A program made the position numbers and the translations under genes. The notes beneath the pieces were generated by a model, which was not told the origin of the DNA, made no database searches, and was given only the letters and a program-made list of their open reading frames with translations. From assembly GCF_019578655.1 (NCBI RefSeq), contig NC_063258.1, positions 25,114,802 through 25,178,801 on the forward strand: 64,000 bases of DNA. The letters are read 5' to 3'. Shown here in pieces: positions 48,643 to 59,928 of the stretch. Every line of letters starts with the position of its first letter. Position 1 is the first letter of the stretch. The DNA is from Ricinus communis. Lineage: Eukaryota; Streptophyta; Magnoliopsida; Malpighiales; Euphorbiaceae.

Positions 48643-48703
<61 letters not shown>
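48643..48703. repeat. (TA)n microsatellite at the copia right border
   Basis: About 60 bp of AT dinucleotides. A shorter AT run lies just left of the 5' LTR, so the element inserted into or next to an AT tract. Confidence 0.95.
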
Positions 48704-48706
<3 letters not shown>

Positions 48707-48749
48707 TATGAAGTTTTCTTAATATTAATAAAATTATTCAAAAAAAATA

Positions 48750-49275
48750 AGGATTTCCATCCGGCCCTGCGAATTGTTTGCTCGGCCTCTCTAATTTTTT
48801 TTCTTTTTCAGAAAAAGGGATTAAAAATCTCAAAATCCACCCATAATACATTTCTTAAGTAATTTGCTTTTAGGATTTACATAATGTCTACTCGTAGCAA
48901 TATATTTACAAAAAATATATTATTTTTTTCTCTTTAAAACTAAATGATGCGAATTGAATTGAACCAACTCAATAATGTACTTATAGGTTTGGCCTAGCTT
49001 GTACTTTTAGTCAAAACAAAAAATCTAGGGATTTGTAATTAGCCGATTTGGGTTTGTCTAAAAATAGTTATTGGCTGTGCTTAATATGCAAGTAGAAAAA
49101 AATATGCTAAGATTCAGTTTAACTTTATATCAACAACTTAATAATGTCAATAAAAAAGTCTCCATCCCCATTAATGAGTTACTCCCATCAAAAGTATTAT
49201 AAAAGGCTCTCATATCTATAACATTTCCCCATAACAAAAACCACCAATCGCTATAGTTTTCGAAGCATTTCATCC
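48750..49275 (+). promoter_or_regulatory. Proximal promoter of type D gene, paralogous to 59600-59928
   Basis: 48940-49060 matches 59630-59730 (both share 'tgaa.caactcaa.aatgtac' and 'gg.atttg.aattagcc'). TATAAAA at 49198-49204 lies 72 nt before the ATG. Confidence 0.7.
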
Positions 49276-49680
49276 ATGGCAATATTAGTAGCTCAAACCC
49301 GTTTCGTCCTTTTGTTGGTGGCAGTTGTAAGCATTGTGGCTGCAGATACAGATGATTACTTCATATATCTGTCAAAATCCATCCCATTTGGAACTAATCA
49401 AATTCAAGCATCGACAATTCCAGTTTCATCTAGGCAGTGCTCAGCACCATTTCTTGGCTTTAGTGGATGCCGAAGTACCATCAAAAAAATTGAGCACTCG
49501 AGCACTATTGCTAGCAATCCAAAATTGGCTAAACTTATCCATCCTTGTTGCCAGGCCGTCAATAAAATCAGCCTGGATTGTTGGCCTTATCTCTTACCAA
49601 GTAAACCTGAAGTCGGCAAGCAACTCAAGGACATCTGTGCTGAAGCAGAGTCATCTCCGTCTCCAGCAGTCGCAAACTAA
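49276..49680 (+). CDS. Secreted prolamin-like six-Cys protein, type D
   Basis: 134 aa, one exon. Signal peptide MAILVAQTRFVLLLVAVVS with cleavage near residue 23. Cysteines at 55, 65, 91, 92, 102 and 121 show the prolamin-like pattern; short Ser/Pro tail (SSPSPAVAN). Its N-terminus and cysteine domain are clearly related to the head of the giant gene at 59929 (shared MA.L..QTR, DCWPYLLP versus YCWPFILP, KPEVGKQLK versus KPDIGNQLK). AATAAA at 49766. Likely secreted; role unknown. Confidence 0.88.
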   Translation: MAILVAQTRFVLLLVAVVSIVAADTDDYFIYLSKSIPFGTNQIQASTIPVSSRQCSAPFLGFSGCRSTIKKIEHSSTIASNPKLAKLIHPCCQAVNKISLDCWPYLLPSKPEVGKQLKDICAEAESSPSPAVAN

Positions 49681-50409
49681 TGTAAACGAAGCACTTCATT
49701 CGTTCCTGCTACGTACTAAAGTAAAGGAATATATCGTATGATGAATGCTTCTTAGTTATCCGTAAAATAAAAATGTTTTTGCATCTTCAAGTCCCAGGTA
49801 TATAAGTTTACTGGGATTTTACATATTTAAGTGTGTTTGTCCAATGAAATTGGTCTGCTGTAATGCCAATAGCTATGCTAGCAAGCAAGCTACAAGGATG
49901 TTCTCAGTCCTCTAGCTTTTCTTAGGGTATCATTGCTTTATGTTCTACTATGATCTTATCTGCTTTTTTTAATATTTGTTAATTTCTCATACCGCTTCTG
50001 ATGAATTCGATGGCTGAGTAGGGAAAAAAAGTTTATAAATATATAATAAATTCCAAATGTCCACAACTCTTAAAACAGGGATTAGTACGTTAGGTAAAAA
50101 AAAAAAAAAAAGGGAAATGTTCTTTTTATAACCATCAAAATAAAAATAATAAAACCATGCAACACGGCCTCGTTTTAACAAATCTATATACACTAACAAA
50201 ACGTATAAAAAAGAATAAAATTAACTCCGTATTATATGCAAGTTCTTAGGAGGGGTTTTGATTTATCTCCCATCCATTTGGGGTTTTTTTTTTATTAATA
50301 AAATATCCAATATTTCGATTGTTAGAAAAGAAAAAAAACATATTTATATTTTAGAAGATTTTCTTTACTACCATATAAATTCTTAAGTCCAGGATTTTTA
50401 TAGATTAGA

Positions 50410-50525
50410 CGGACGTATTTAGTGGACTCATATTAATTTCATGCAAGTTATTCTCCATTATATTAATTTTTTTTTAAAACATAAAGTAAAAAATTCGTCT
50501 AAATAAAATCCTAATATTTGGGAAA
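50410..50525. repeat. Dispersed repeat, copy 1
   Basis: Matches 57812-57920: both contain 'gacgtatttagt.gact' and 'ttaatttcatgcaagtt.ttctcc' (split by mismatches). Probably fragments of an unidentified old transposon or of a larger duplication. Confidence 0.75.
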
Positions 50526-52997
50526 TACAGATAGGCGTTATTCATTCTACCATAAGAATTTAGGGATCTTTAATTACACGTGTAATTTACAAAGCATTCT
50601 TAAAAATATTTTCTATATATCTCTTTATTATAGAGATATTAAATTATAAAATTAGTTGCATATCCATACGATGTGCGGATTCTTTCTATTTATTTTTATT
50701 AATAAAAATTTAAAATTATCTCTCTTACTGTTATAGAATATACATAATTATGAATTAAATTATAATACATAACTAAATTATAGTTTTATAGTTCTTAAGC
50801 ATTTCATGCTTTCCTTAAGTAGGTATTATATTTTAAATTAAGTATTTTGTTTTTATTTAGTCTGTTATGAAATAATAGTTTATCATAAGATAGTTAAATG
50901 ATTTAACTTTAAATTTGTATAGACATCCTAGAGTGGCAAAGTAAGTATTTTAAGCTTTGAGGTAAATAAATGGCAACAAAAAGAATGTCCTTTTTCCTTT
51001 TTTCTTTTTCCCCCTGAAAAAACTATAAATTGTACAACATAAACAAATCTTACCAATCTTATCAAGATTTGAGTTTAAGCGAAATTTTGCAAAAGATATG
51101 GTGATGATGTAGAATCATTAAGGAGCACAATGCACATCAACACAAATTAATCATGGATCCACTTTTTTGGGAATATGAGTCAAAGCAGTAACAAGAATAT
51201 TTATAGTGGAACATCTTTTACAGTCCTGAAGAGATAGTTTACTAATAAATTGAGGAATAAATTATTCGCCTCATTCACGTCCAGATTATATGAATGTTTG
51301 GAATCCATATTATGCAAAGAACATTGTTTTTGCTAATTCGAATTGAAGAGTGATATAAAATTGGTCTATTTCCAGCATCATATTCGTAGTTAATGCATTC
51401 ATTTTAGTTAGAAACTCCAGTTTCGTATCAAAGTCATAGTCGATATCATCACTCACGTCAATCTCGTCACTATCATCACTATCATCAATAAGAAAACTCT
51501 TTAGGCTTGTTAACCAGGAACTTATTTAGAAATATTGTAATGAAAGAAAGATAAGAGTTTATCGCTAGGTATTTAAACAAATAGGATCGTCCAGTCTTTA
51601 TAGAACCTATCATTAAAATACGCCCTCTGTTGTCCAAAAAACTCCACCTATTTTATTTATTACAAAAAGCTCAGGAACGAATATTATATGGAGTAGAGAT
51701 ATTCCAACCGCCCAAGTAAAGAATTGTTACAAATAATAAAAAAACTCACATGGATTAATGTTTTTAATCATGGGAAAATATTATAATCTATCATTTAATT
51801 CACTTTTTTTAAAGATATTCTATGCATAAAAGAATATTTGTAATTACAAAATTCTATTTAGATTTTAATTAAAACAATTACTTATATAAATTAACTAATC
51901 AAATTTGTTCCATATCATTGCAATTGAAAATAGAAAATAAAAATATTAATAAATAATACAAGTAAATAGAAATATGAAATAAGGCTTTTAATTCACAAAT
52001 AACTACACTTAAATAAATAAATAAAAATAAATGTACAAATTCAATTATTATTTAATTTATTGGACTGCCAAGTCTATTTCATTAAAAATAGTCCTAATAA
52101 GAACGTCTAATTCTGAGACTTGAGTTTATGCAATAAAAAATTAAATTGCATTTGCTTGTATTTTAATTTTGCACTATCAAAATTTATAAGTAACTAGTCA
52201 TTTATTTTTATGTTACACGACCAATATTATTATTACGATTATAAAATCAAGTTTATAAATATCATTTAATAAAAATTTTAATGTTTAAAATTAATTTATA
52301 ATATTTTAGAATAAATAGCAAATTAACTATTTTTAAATGTTCAATTATTTTTTAAAATTTTAAAATTTTATTAATGCAATAATATAAGAATTATCTTAAA
52401 ATATTTATTAATCAATTCTAGTATTATATAAATTAATATTATCAACATAATTTTATATTACTATTTTTAGAATTAAAAGTTTATTATATAATTAAAAATT
52501 AATTTATTATTAAATATAATATTAAAAATATAAGATATTATTTTTAGAATTAAAATTATTATCTAATTAAAAAATTAATTTATTAGTTACTATAATATTA
52601 TTATAAATTAATACTATTTCTTAGGATAGAATTAGTATTATTATCTTTTTAGAAAATTATTTATTAATTAATATAATATTAAAAATAATTAATTTGCTAT
52701 TTTTAAAAATTTGAATTAATTTTTAATTAGAAATATAATTTATTAATTAATAAATTAATATAAAATTATAAAATTACACATTTCATGTGTAAAAAATAAG
52801 TATGCATATCAAATAAAAATTATATGTATTAAAATTAAGTACATAAATTAAAAAAATTAATCAATAAATTAATAAAAAATTTAAAATTATATTTTAAAAA
52901 TAAATACATATAAAAAAATTTTATGTATTAAAAATTATACACATATATGAAAAGAATTTACACGTAAGAAATTTATATATATATATATATATAAAGA

Positions 52998-53216
52998 TGG
53001 CCATATTTAAAACACGGTGCAAAATTATTATCCTTTGCGTATTGGCCAATTTGAAAATTGTATAAAGAGATTTGAGGTACATAGGCTCTATAGCAATCGC
53101 CTTAACTTGGAAGGTGGGGCATGTGTTATTGCCTCCAGCGTGCGAAAGATGTGCCGAACAATCCTTGCTTGATTTCTGGATTTTGTACTGTTAAAGGCCA
53201 CCACTAGATGTCTTTT
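52998..53216. other. Less AT-rich 219-bp island of unknown identity
   Basis: Sits inside extreme AT-rich repeats and contains ordinary-complexity sequence (e.g. 'ggtggggcatgtgttattgc'). No frame, tRNA or known element was recognised; it could be an inserted fragment of a gene or of another transposon. Confidence 0.4.
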
Positions 53217-53229
53217 CTTTAATAAAAAA

Positions 53230-53482
53230 TTTAATTGAAAATATAAATTTATAGAATTAGAATCATTCTAATTAAAAAGATATATTATTAATTAATATAA
53301 TATTATTACTTTTAGAATTAGAATCATTGTTTAATTAGAGATGTAACTCATTAATTAATAAATTAATAAAAATTATAAAATTATATATAAATTTAAATTC
53401 TATATGTTAAAAATAAGTACACAAATCAAAATTAAAATTTTATGTGTCAAAATCGTGATATATTTATACTTCTAATATTGGA

Positions 53483-53518
<36 letters not shown>

Positions 53519-53880
53519 ATATAATATTAATTTCTAAAACTTAAATTTTTTGGCATAGGTGCTTAATTTTTAACAAATAGAATTTTTATATTGACATGTT
53601 GTACTTATTTTTGACACATGAAATTCAAGTTTTTATGTAATTTTATATTTTTTCTATTAATTTAGTAATTAATAAGTTACATTCATAATTAAACATTGAT
53701 TCTAATCCTAAGAAATAGCATATTAGTTATATTTTAATATTATATTAACTAATAAATAGATTTCTAATCAAATAATGATACTAATTATATTCTAAAAAAA
53801 GCATATTAATTATATTTTAATATTATATTAATTAATAAATTAGTTTTCTAATTAAATAATATAATTAGATAATTGCTTGT
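53230..53880. repeat. Large AT-rich inverted repeat (foldback)
   Basis: Left arm about 53230-53445 and right arm about 53600-53880 are reverse complements with moderate divergence; for example the left 'ttagaattagaatcattgtt' matches the reverse complement of the right side near 53695-53715. The loop holds a (TA)n run. A further direct copy of the arm lies at about 52690-52830. Confidence 0.75.
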
Positions 53881-54359
53881 TCTATGGGCGGTTTAATTTT
53901 AATGTCAATAAAAATTATATAGTCACTAGAAAAGATTTAGCAAAAATACTAAAAAAATTTAATTAACTATATAACTAACTGTATACTTTATGTTGAATCT
54001 TTTATTGAAAATATAAATATGTTATATATTTTAAATTTTTTATATATTTATTAATTTTAATGATGATAAATTCATTCGCTAAGAAATATTTATTCTCTCT
54101 TTTACATTATTTAATAATCTTTTCTACTTTAAACTCTTTAATTTTATTTTACTATACTTATAATGTCTATATGAAATTAAATAAATAGATGTATTCCATA
54201 AAATTAAATAAACTAAATATTTTAATAATACAAAGAATGAAATTAAATTATTATATATTTTATATGTTTTAAGTATATAATTCAATAATATTTTCTTACT
54301 TTATATATATAAATGTAAAAGTATTTTATGTTATTTTTTAATTTACTAAATTATAAAAA

Positions 54360-54870
54360 ATCTAACCTAAAAGTTAATTTTTAATTAATTGAATTCTTTA
54401 CTTGAAATTAAACCATATCAAAATAATTTTATTGGAATACATTTAAGATAGAATGCAATGAGAGATAAAAGATGTAAATAAATATAAACATTATAATTAA
54501 AAGATAGTTCTTTAATTGATAAGAGAATCATTCAACTATGAGAATAGAAATCTTAAAAATCTAATCAAAAATTAAAATTATAAAAAAAATGAAGAAAAAA
54601 AGGACTATTAGATACTTAAAATTTATAATTAAAGGAGATTATTTAAAAAGTGAAAGTTATAAATAAGAATCTAGAAGGGTATAGAAATATGTATAATTAA
54701 ATATCCTAATTAAGATGTTGGAAGGTGTAACATCTCTTTAAGATAATAGAAAAATATATTAGAATAGTTTAATTTTTTAAAAATTAAAAGAAAATAGTTT
54801 AAAAATCATATAACATTGCCATGTAGGATAAAGAAAAACAATAAAAGATATTATTCTCATATATATACTA
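54360..54870. repeat. Decayed dispersed repeat, copy 1
   Basis: Colinear over about 480 bp with 56830-57330; shared landmarks include 'acttgaaa.taaa', 'taagatagaatg', 'catataa.at..c.atgtagga' and a terminal TATATATA stretch. Confidence 0.65.
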
Positions 54871-56699
54871 GACGAGTGCTCGCCTTCTGGGCGGATTAAA
54901 ATATTATTAAATAATATGAAATAATTCTAGTAATATATTTATATAGATATTAATGAAATATAATAAAATGTTAAAATATAAAATAATTATATATCATAAA
55001 ATTATTAGTTATTAAGTTTCATTATAATTAGTGTTCTATGGAATATTGAAAATTTTAGTATTTAATAATCTCTGCTTTAATACTTTTTTTTTTAAATAAA
55101 ATATTCAAAAGAAATCAAGAAAAGTTTGAAAATTTAAACTTACATGGTCAAAAGTAAAGGAGATAATAATATGAATAAACAGATGAAGGTTTTAATTAAA
55201 TCATTAAGAGAAAAAATATTTAAAAAATACACTAAATCAAAAGAAATATCTTCAAAAAAAATAAAAAAAAAGGTCATGTAAGAAAAATAATTAAAATATT
55301 CGATAACAAATTTTAAAAAATATATCAAAATGTAAATAAAATGACTTTAGAAAATAAAGAGATACATATGAAAAGAAAAAAATATATCTCTTAAAATACA
55401 CTTTTTAAATAGAGAGACTATTGATTTGAATTTAAGTAACCTAGCATAGAAAAAGCAAAAAAGAATAAAGATAAATTTGATTTTACATAGAAAATAAATC
55501 TATAACAAACATAAAAATAATGAAGAAACTGAGTTGAAAAATATGGTAGTAGCCTGTGAATAAAATAAAATAAAATAAATGGCACAAAGAGAAAAATTAA
55601 TAAATGAAATATAAGGATTAAGAGTTTTTATATTTCTTTAGAATTAGGAGAATAAGAGTAAAAAAAAAAAAATCCATAAGATATATATAAGAAATGCGAA
55701 GTTTTCCCATGAGTTTCTATATGGAAAAAATTTTATGAAGTCATGTCATATTATTTTTCAATGGGAAAATGATATATGGCACATTCATAGAAATATTAAC
55801 TTATAAATATTTATAAAAGAATTAATATGAAATTAAATAATGCTAATAATAAATATGGTATTTATAATTTATTTAAATATAAAATTATTATATTCTTAAA
55901 ACAATTATAATAAGTATAATATTTAGTAAAGGTACTATACATTAATAATAAATCTTATTATTTTTTCAATAAAATTTATGTTTATATTCATATATATTTA
56001 TATACATATAAATAAAAAATTAATAAAATAGTAAAAAATTTAAATTTAAATTTAGATCATAAAAATATTTGAAATAAAATTTGTGACATATTAAAGAATC
56101 TAATAGGCCAATACAATAAATAAAAATTTAATATATATATATATATATAAATAATGTGATATCAAAATAATAATAATAATAAAAAGTAAAAGTTCTAACA
56201 ATTTTATTATTAAAAATAGGTATTATATATGAAAATTTATTAGTAAAATAAAATAGATAAAAAAATTAAAATTGATAAGTATATATATTTTCTTATGTTT
56301 ATTTACCTTAGCATAATATATATATATATATATATATGTGTGTATATAGGTATTATAAAATAAAATAAAAATTTATTTCTATACTATATAATTATAAATT
56401 GAATTATATAATGCATATAAAATAAAATTTTAAATAAAAAATAAATAAATAATCATACAATGAAAGAAAAAAATTATAAAAGAAAGAAAGTTAAAAGATT
56501 TAGATATAAGATCAATGAAAAAAAATTAAAATGTTTAGATGAAATAAAATCTCCTAAATATCTCATTTTAAGAAAAGAAAGAGGAAACTTAAGAGAAAAA
56601 GAAATAATCTCTAAGAGTAATTCATGTAAATCAAGAAAAATGTCTTAAAAAATAGAGAAAAAATCATATAGAAAAAGACAGCATGTTCAAAATATTACT

Positions 56700-56736
<37 letters not shown>

Positions 56737-56829
56737 TATAGATATAGATACAGATAGACATAGATTTATTAAATTGCAGAAAAACTTAATTTAAAAATTA
56801 CTTATTTATTAATACAAAATTTAATTCTA

Positions 56830-57330
56830 TTAACAAACTCCTTTTACTTGAAACTAAATTCTGTTAAAATATTATCAATAAAATATATGTAAGATAGAAT
56901 GAAAAGAAAAACGAATAGTATAAATGAGTACAAATGTGACGAGTAAAAAAAAAACTTAATTAATAAGATAATTAATATAATATGAAAATAAAAAATTAAA
57001 TGAAAAATTAAAATTATAAAAATAATTTTTTAAAAAAGGATTATAAGATAATTAAGATTTACAATTAAGTTTTTTTATGTTATAATATAATATTTAAAAA
57101 AATTTCTCCAAAGTGGAAGTTGTGAAAAAAAAATTCAACAAGGTGAAAGAATGTGAAAGAATTATATCATAATTAAGGTGTTAAAGCTGTAATATAATAC
57201 TTTATATGAAATAGTAAAAAATATTAAAATAATTAATTCTCTAAAAATTAAGAAAAATAATTTAGGATTCATATAATATGCTATGTAGGAAGGAGCAAAC
57301 ACTGTTATTGCTTTTATATATATATATATA
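56830..57330. repeat. Decayed dispersed repeat, copy 2
   Basis: Partner of 54360-54870. Both copies end in a GTAGGA motif and a TA-rich run, suggesting a shared element end. Confidence 0.65.
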
Positions 57331-57659
57331 TATATACATTTTAAATTAGAGTTTTTAATAAGGAATTAATTTTTTAATTATATAATAAATTTTAATTTTA
57401 GAAATAATAATATCAATTATATTAGTAGTATTAATTTATATAACATTAGTTAATTAATAATTATTTTAAAATAATTTTTATATAATTACATTATTAAAAC
57501 TTAAAATATAAAAAGATTAAAAGGACATATAAAAATAATTATCTTATTATTATTATTTTTTAAAATGTTATAAATTAAAATGAAATATTAAAAATTATAT
57601 TAAATTATAATTATCAATTTAATTTTATAGTTCAAATAATAATAATAGCTGTGGAAAGC

Positions 57660-58090
57660 ATAAATTATTTTGTTAGATGTGGTTAATTGTGAAAGAAAAC
57701 CAATATCATAATCTGTATTAACTTATGAAATAGACTTTTTTGATATCATTCTTTCTTTTTTCTTCAAAACTAAATGATGCTTATTTAAGCACTAACGCAC
57801 ATAGCTCAGGGCCGACGTATTTAGTAGACTTATATTAATTTCATGCAAGTTCTTCTCCATTATATTAACTTTTACAAAATAAAGAAGAAAGTCATCTAAA
57901 TAAAAACCTAAAATCTCACATATGCTCATGAGTGGTTTTATTAGATTAGTAATTATGAAAAGAGACCAACATCCTAAACTGTATTAACTAGTAATTATGA
58001 AATAGATTGTCTTTTGATGTCATTATTTATTTTTTCTTCAAAATTAAATGATGCTTTTTTAAGCCATTAATGCACATAGCTCAGGGCCTA
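57660..58090. repeat. Local direct duplication with about 290-bp period
   Basis: 57660-57805 and 57955-58090 align, both ending with 'gcacatagctcagggcc'. The segment between them carries copy 2 of the dispersed repeat listed at 50410. Confidence 0.8.
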
Positions 58091-59888
58091 GTATTTGGCA
58101 GTCCATTAAGTGACTCGGAATTTGGAATTTGTGAAGCCCATTGAGCAACTAAATTAAAAACATTAATCTTGAAGTCAACAAAATTATTATTGCTGTATTA
58201 GATTTACAACTTTAACAATCATAACATTTAATATTATTAGGTTTCTATTACAATTATTGACATATATTATTATTTTCATTGATCAATTTTTACTTATAAT
58301 TAATCAATAATAATCATCTCAAATAATATAAATTTAAACGTTTTCTAGATAATCTAAATTAGGGTTTTCAATCATTTAACCACAGATAAATGCCAAAACA
58401 AAAATTCATGATTTTTGTATAATTATTTCATATTTCATTGTGTATAAACGTGTGAATATGAGCTATTTGCATGAAGAGAAGCTTTTTCTAAGGAAAAAGA
58501 AATATAAACTTGCTATAGCTAAAATGTGAAAATAAAATAATGAAAAGAATTATAAAATTATAGCCGATCATGTAATAATTAATATATTTATTAAATTAAA
58601 AATGATTAATTTATTAAATTTATAGAGATAAAAAGCTATATAATTATTTATGTAAAACAAAGTTAATTCTTTAAGATTTATTAATTAATAGAATATGAAA
58701 AAATAAACCGTATAAAACACAATCAAATAAGAATATATTTATTTATTAAAACGCCTAAATTATTTAGATCGTATCAGAACATTAATATCAGCGTTTTTAT
58801 GAATGTTATGTTTTTCTTTTTTTGCCCTCTTGAATTTTGTTAGAACTGGTAAAATTATAAAATATTTGTTGAAAATACTATAACATTATTAAACTTTAAT
58901 AATACAAAATTTCTAGCACTTTTAAGTATAATGAAATTTGGACATTTAATTATCTATTCAAATAAGTATTTTTCTCTTAAAATGAAGTTTATCCATCTTA
59001 AATCAACAAAAGGACATTCTTTTCTTGAAAGGCAATAATATCTAAACTGAATTAGTCACAAAATAAAATGGTATCATTCTTGCTATAATACCATATAAAA
59101 ATAGATACAAAACAATTAATGAAATTAACATAAGTCATTACTAGAATGATTAAAACTAAGTATTTTCATGATTAAATGTTAAACATTTGTTAACATTTTT
59201 ATACTATTAACATTTACGAGATCCTCTGACAAATGTTGCAAGGCCATTGTTGAACTCAATCAAACTTGTGTGTGTATATATATATATATATATATACCCT
59301 CTGACATGGGAGTTTCCTCCTGTGGCAAGAAGTATTCCCAGCACCAACAATATCTCCATATAAATCAAGCAAAACTGTTACCAACTTATAGATGGTTTGA
59401 GAATTCTTTTGCTTTCCATATGTGTAATAACATAAGGTCAAATAATTGCAAATAATTAGAAATTAATGAAGATCGCGAGTAACTTTCTCATTGGTTCCAA
59501 GGGAAAACTAAGAAAAAAAAAAAAACAAAAGGAAAGACAATTAGAATGAGACTATATAAATAGAATCCCTTATCAAAAGTGACTCCTTAATGTCTATTAA
59601 TTAACACATTTACTGATTCGGAGCTTTTTTCTTCAGAATTAACTGATCTTAATTGAAACAACTCAAAAATGTACATAGCTTGTAGCCGTAGTCAATACAA
59701 AACCTATGGATTTGCAATTAGCCCATATGGGAAAAGAAATTAAAAAAAAAAAAGATGATCAAGGAAGTCAAAGATAATAATAATAATAATTGTTGTATTT
59801 ATTTTGAAAGTTGAAAAGATTGCATATTGACACTAAATGGTTCTAAAAGTCTGCACACCCATCAATGAATTAATTCAATCGAAATTAG

Positions 59889-59896
59889 TATAAATA
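59889..59896 (+). promoter_or_regulatory. TATA box of the giant prolamin-like gene
   Basis: TATAAATA 33-40 nt upstream of the ATG. That is short for a TATA plus leader, so either the leader is very short or translation begins at a later ATG; the signal peptide nevertheless supports the ATG at 59929. Confidence 0.6.
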
Positions 59897-59928
59897 CCTT
59901 ACAGTGTAATTCGAAATAGTTCATCAAT

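Larger units (their letters stand above)
49772..59250. other. Gene-free AT-rich region with decayed repeats
   Basis: About 9.4 kb with no supported gene; the few 60-70-codon frames are low-complexity Lys/Ile/Asn. It holds many (TA)n runs (52976, 53486, 56310, 56707, 57317), the inverted repeat at 53230-53880, paired dispersed repeats and a local duplication, each listed separately. A less AT-rich island at 52998-53216 has no recognised identity. Confidence 0.7.

Noticed and set aside
43836..48650. Target-site duplication of the copia element
   Set aside because: Both borders are AT dinucleotide repeats, so any match is uninformative and the simplest 5-bp windows are out of register by one.
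56460..56648. 62-codon Lys-rich frame
   Set aside because: Low-complexity AT-rich DNA, no start context, domain or homology recognised.
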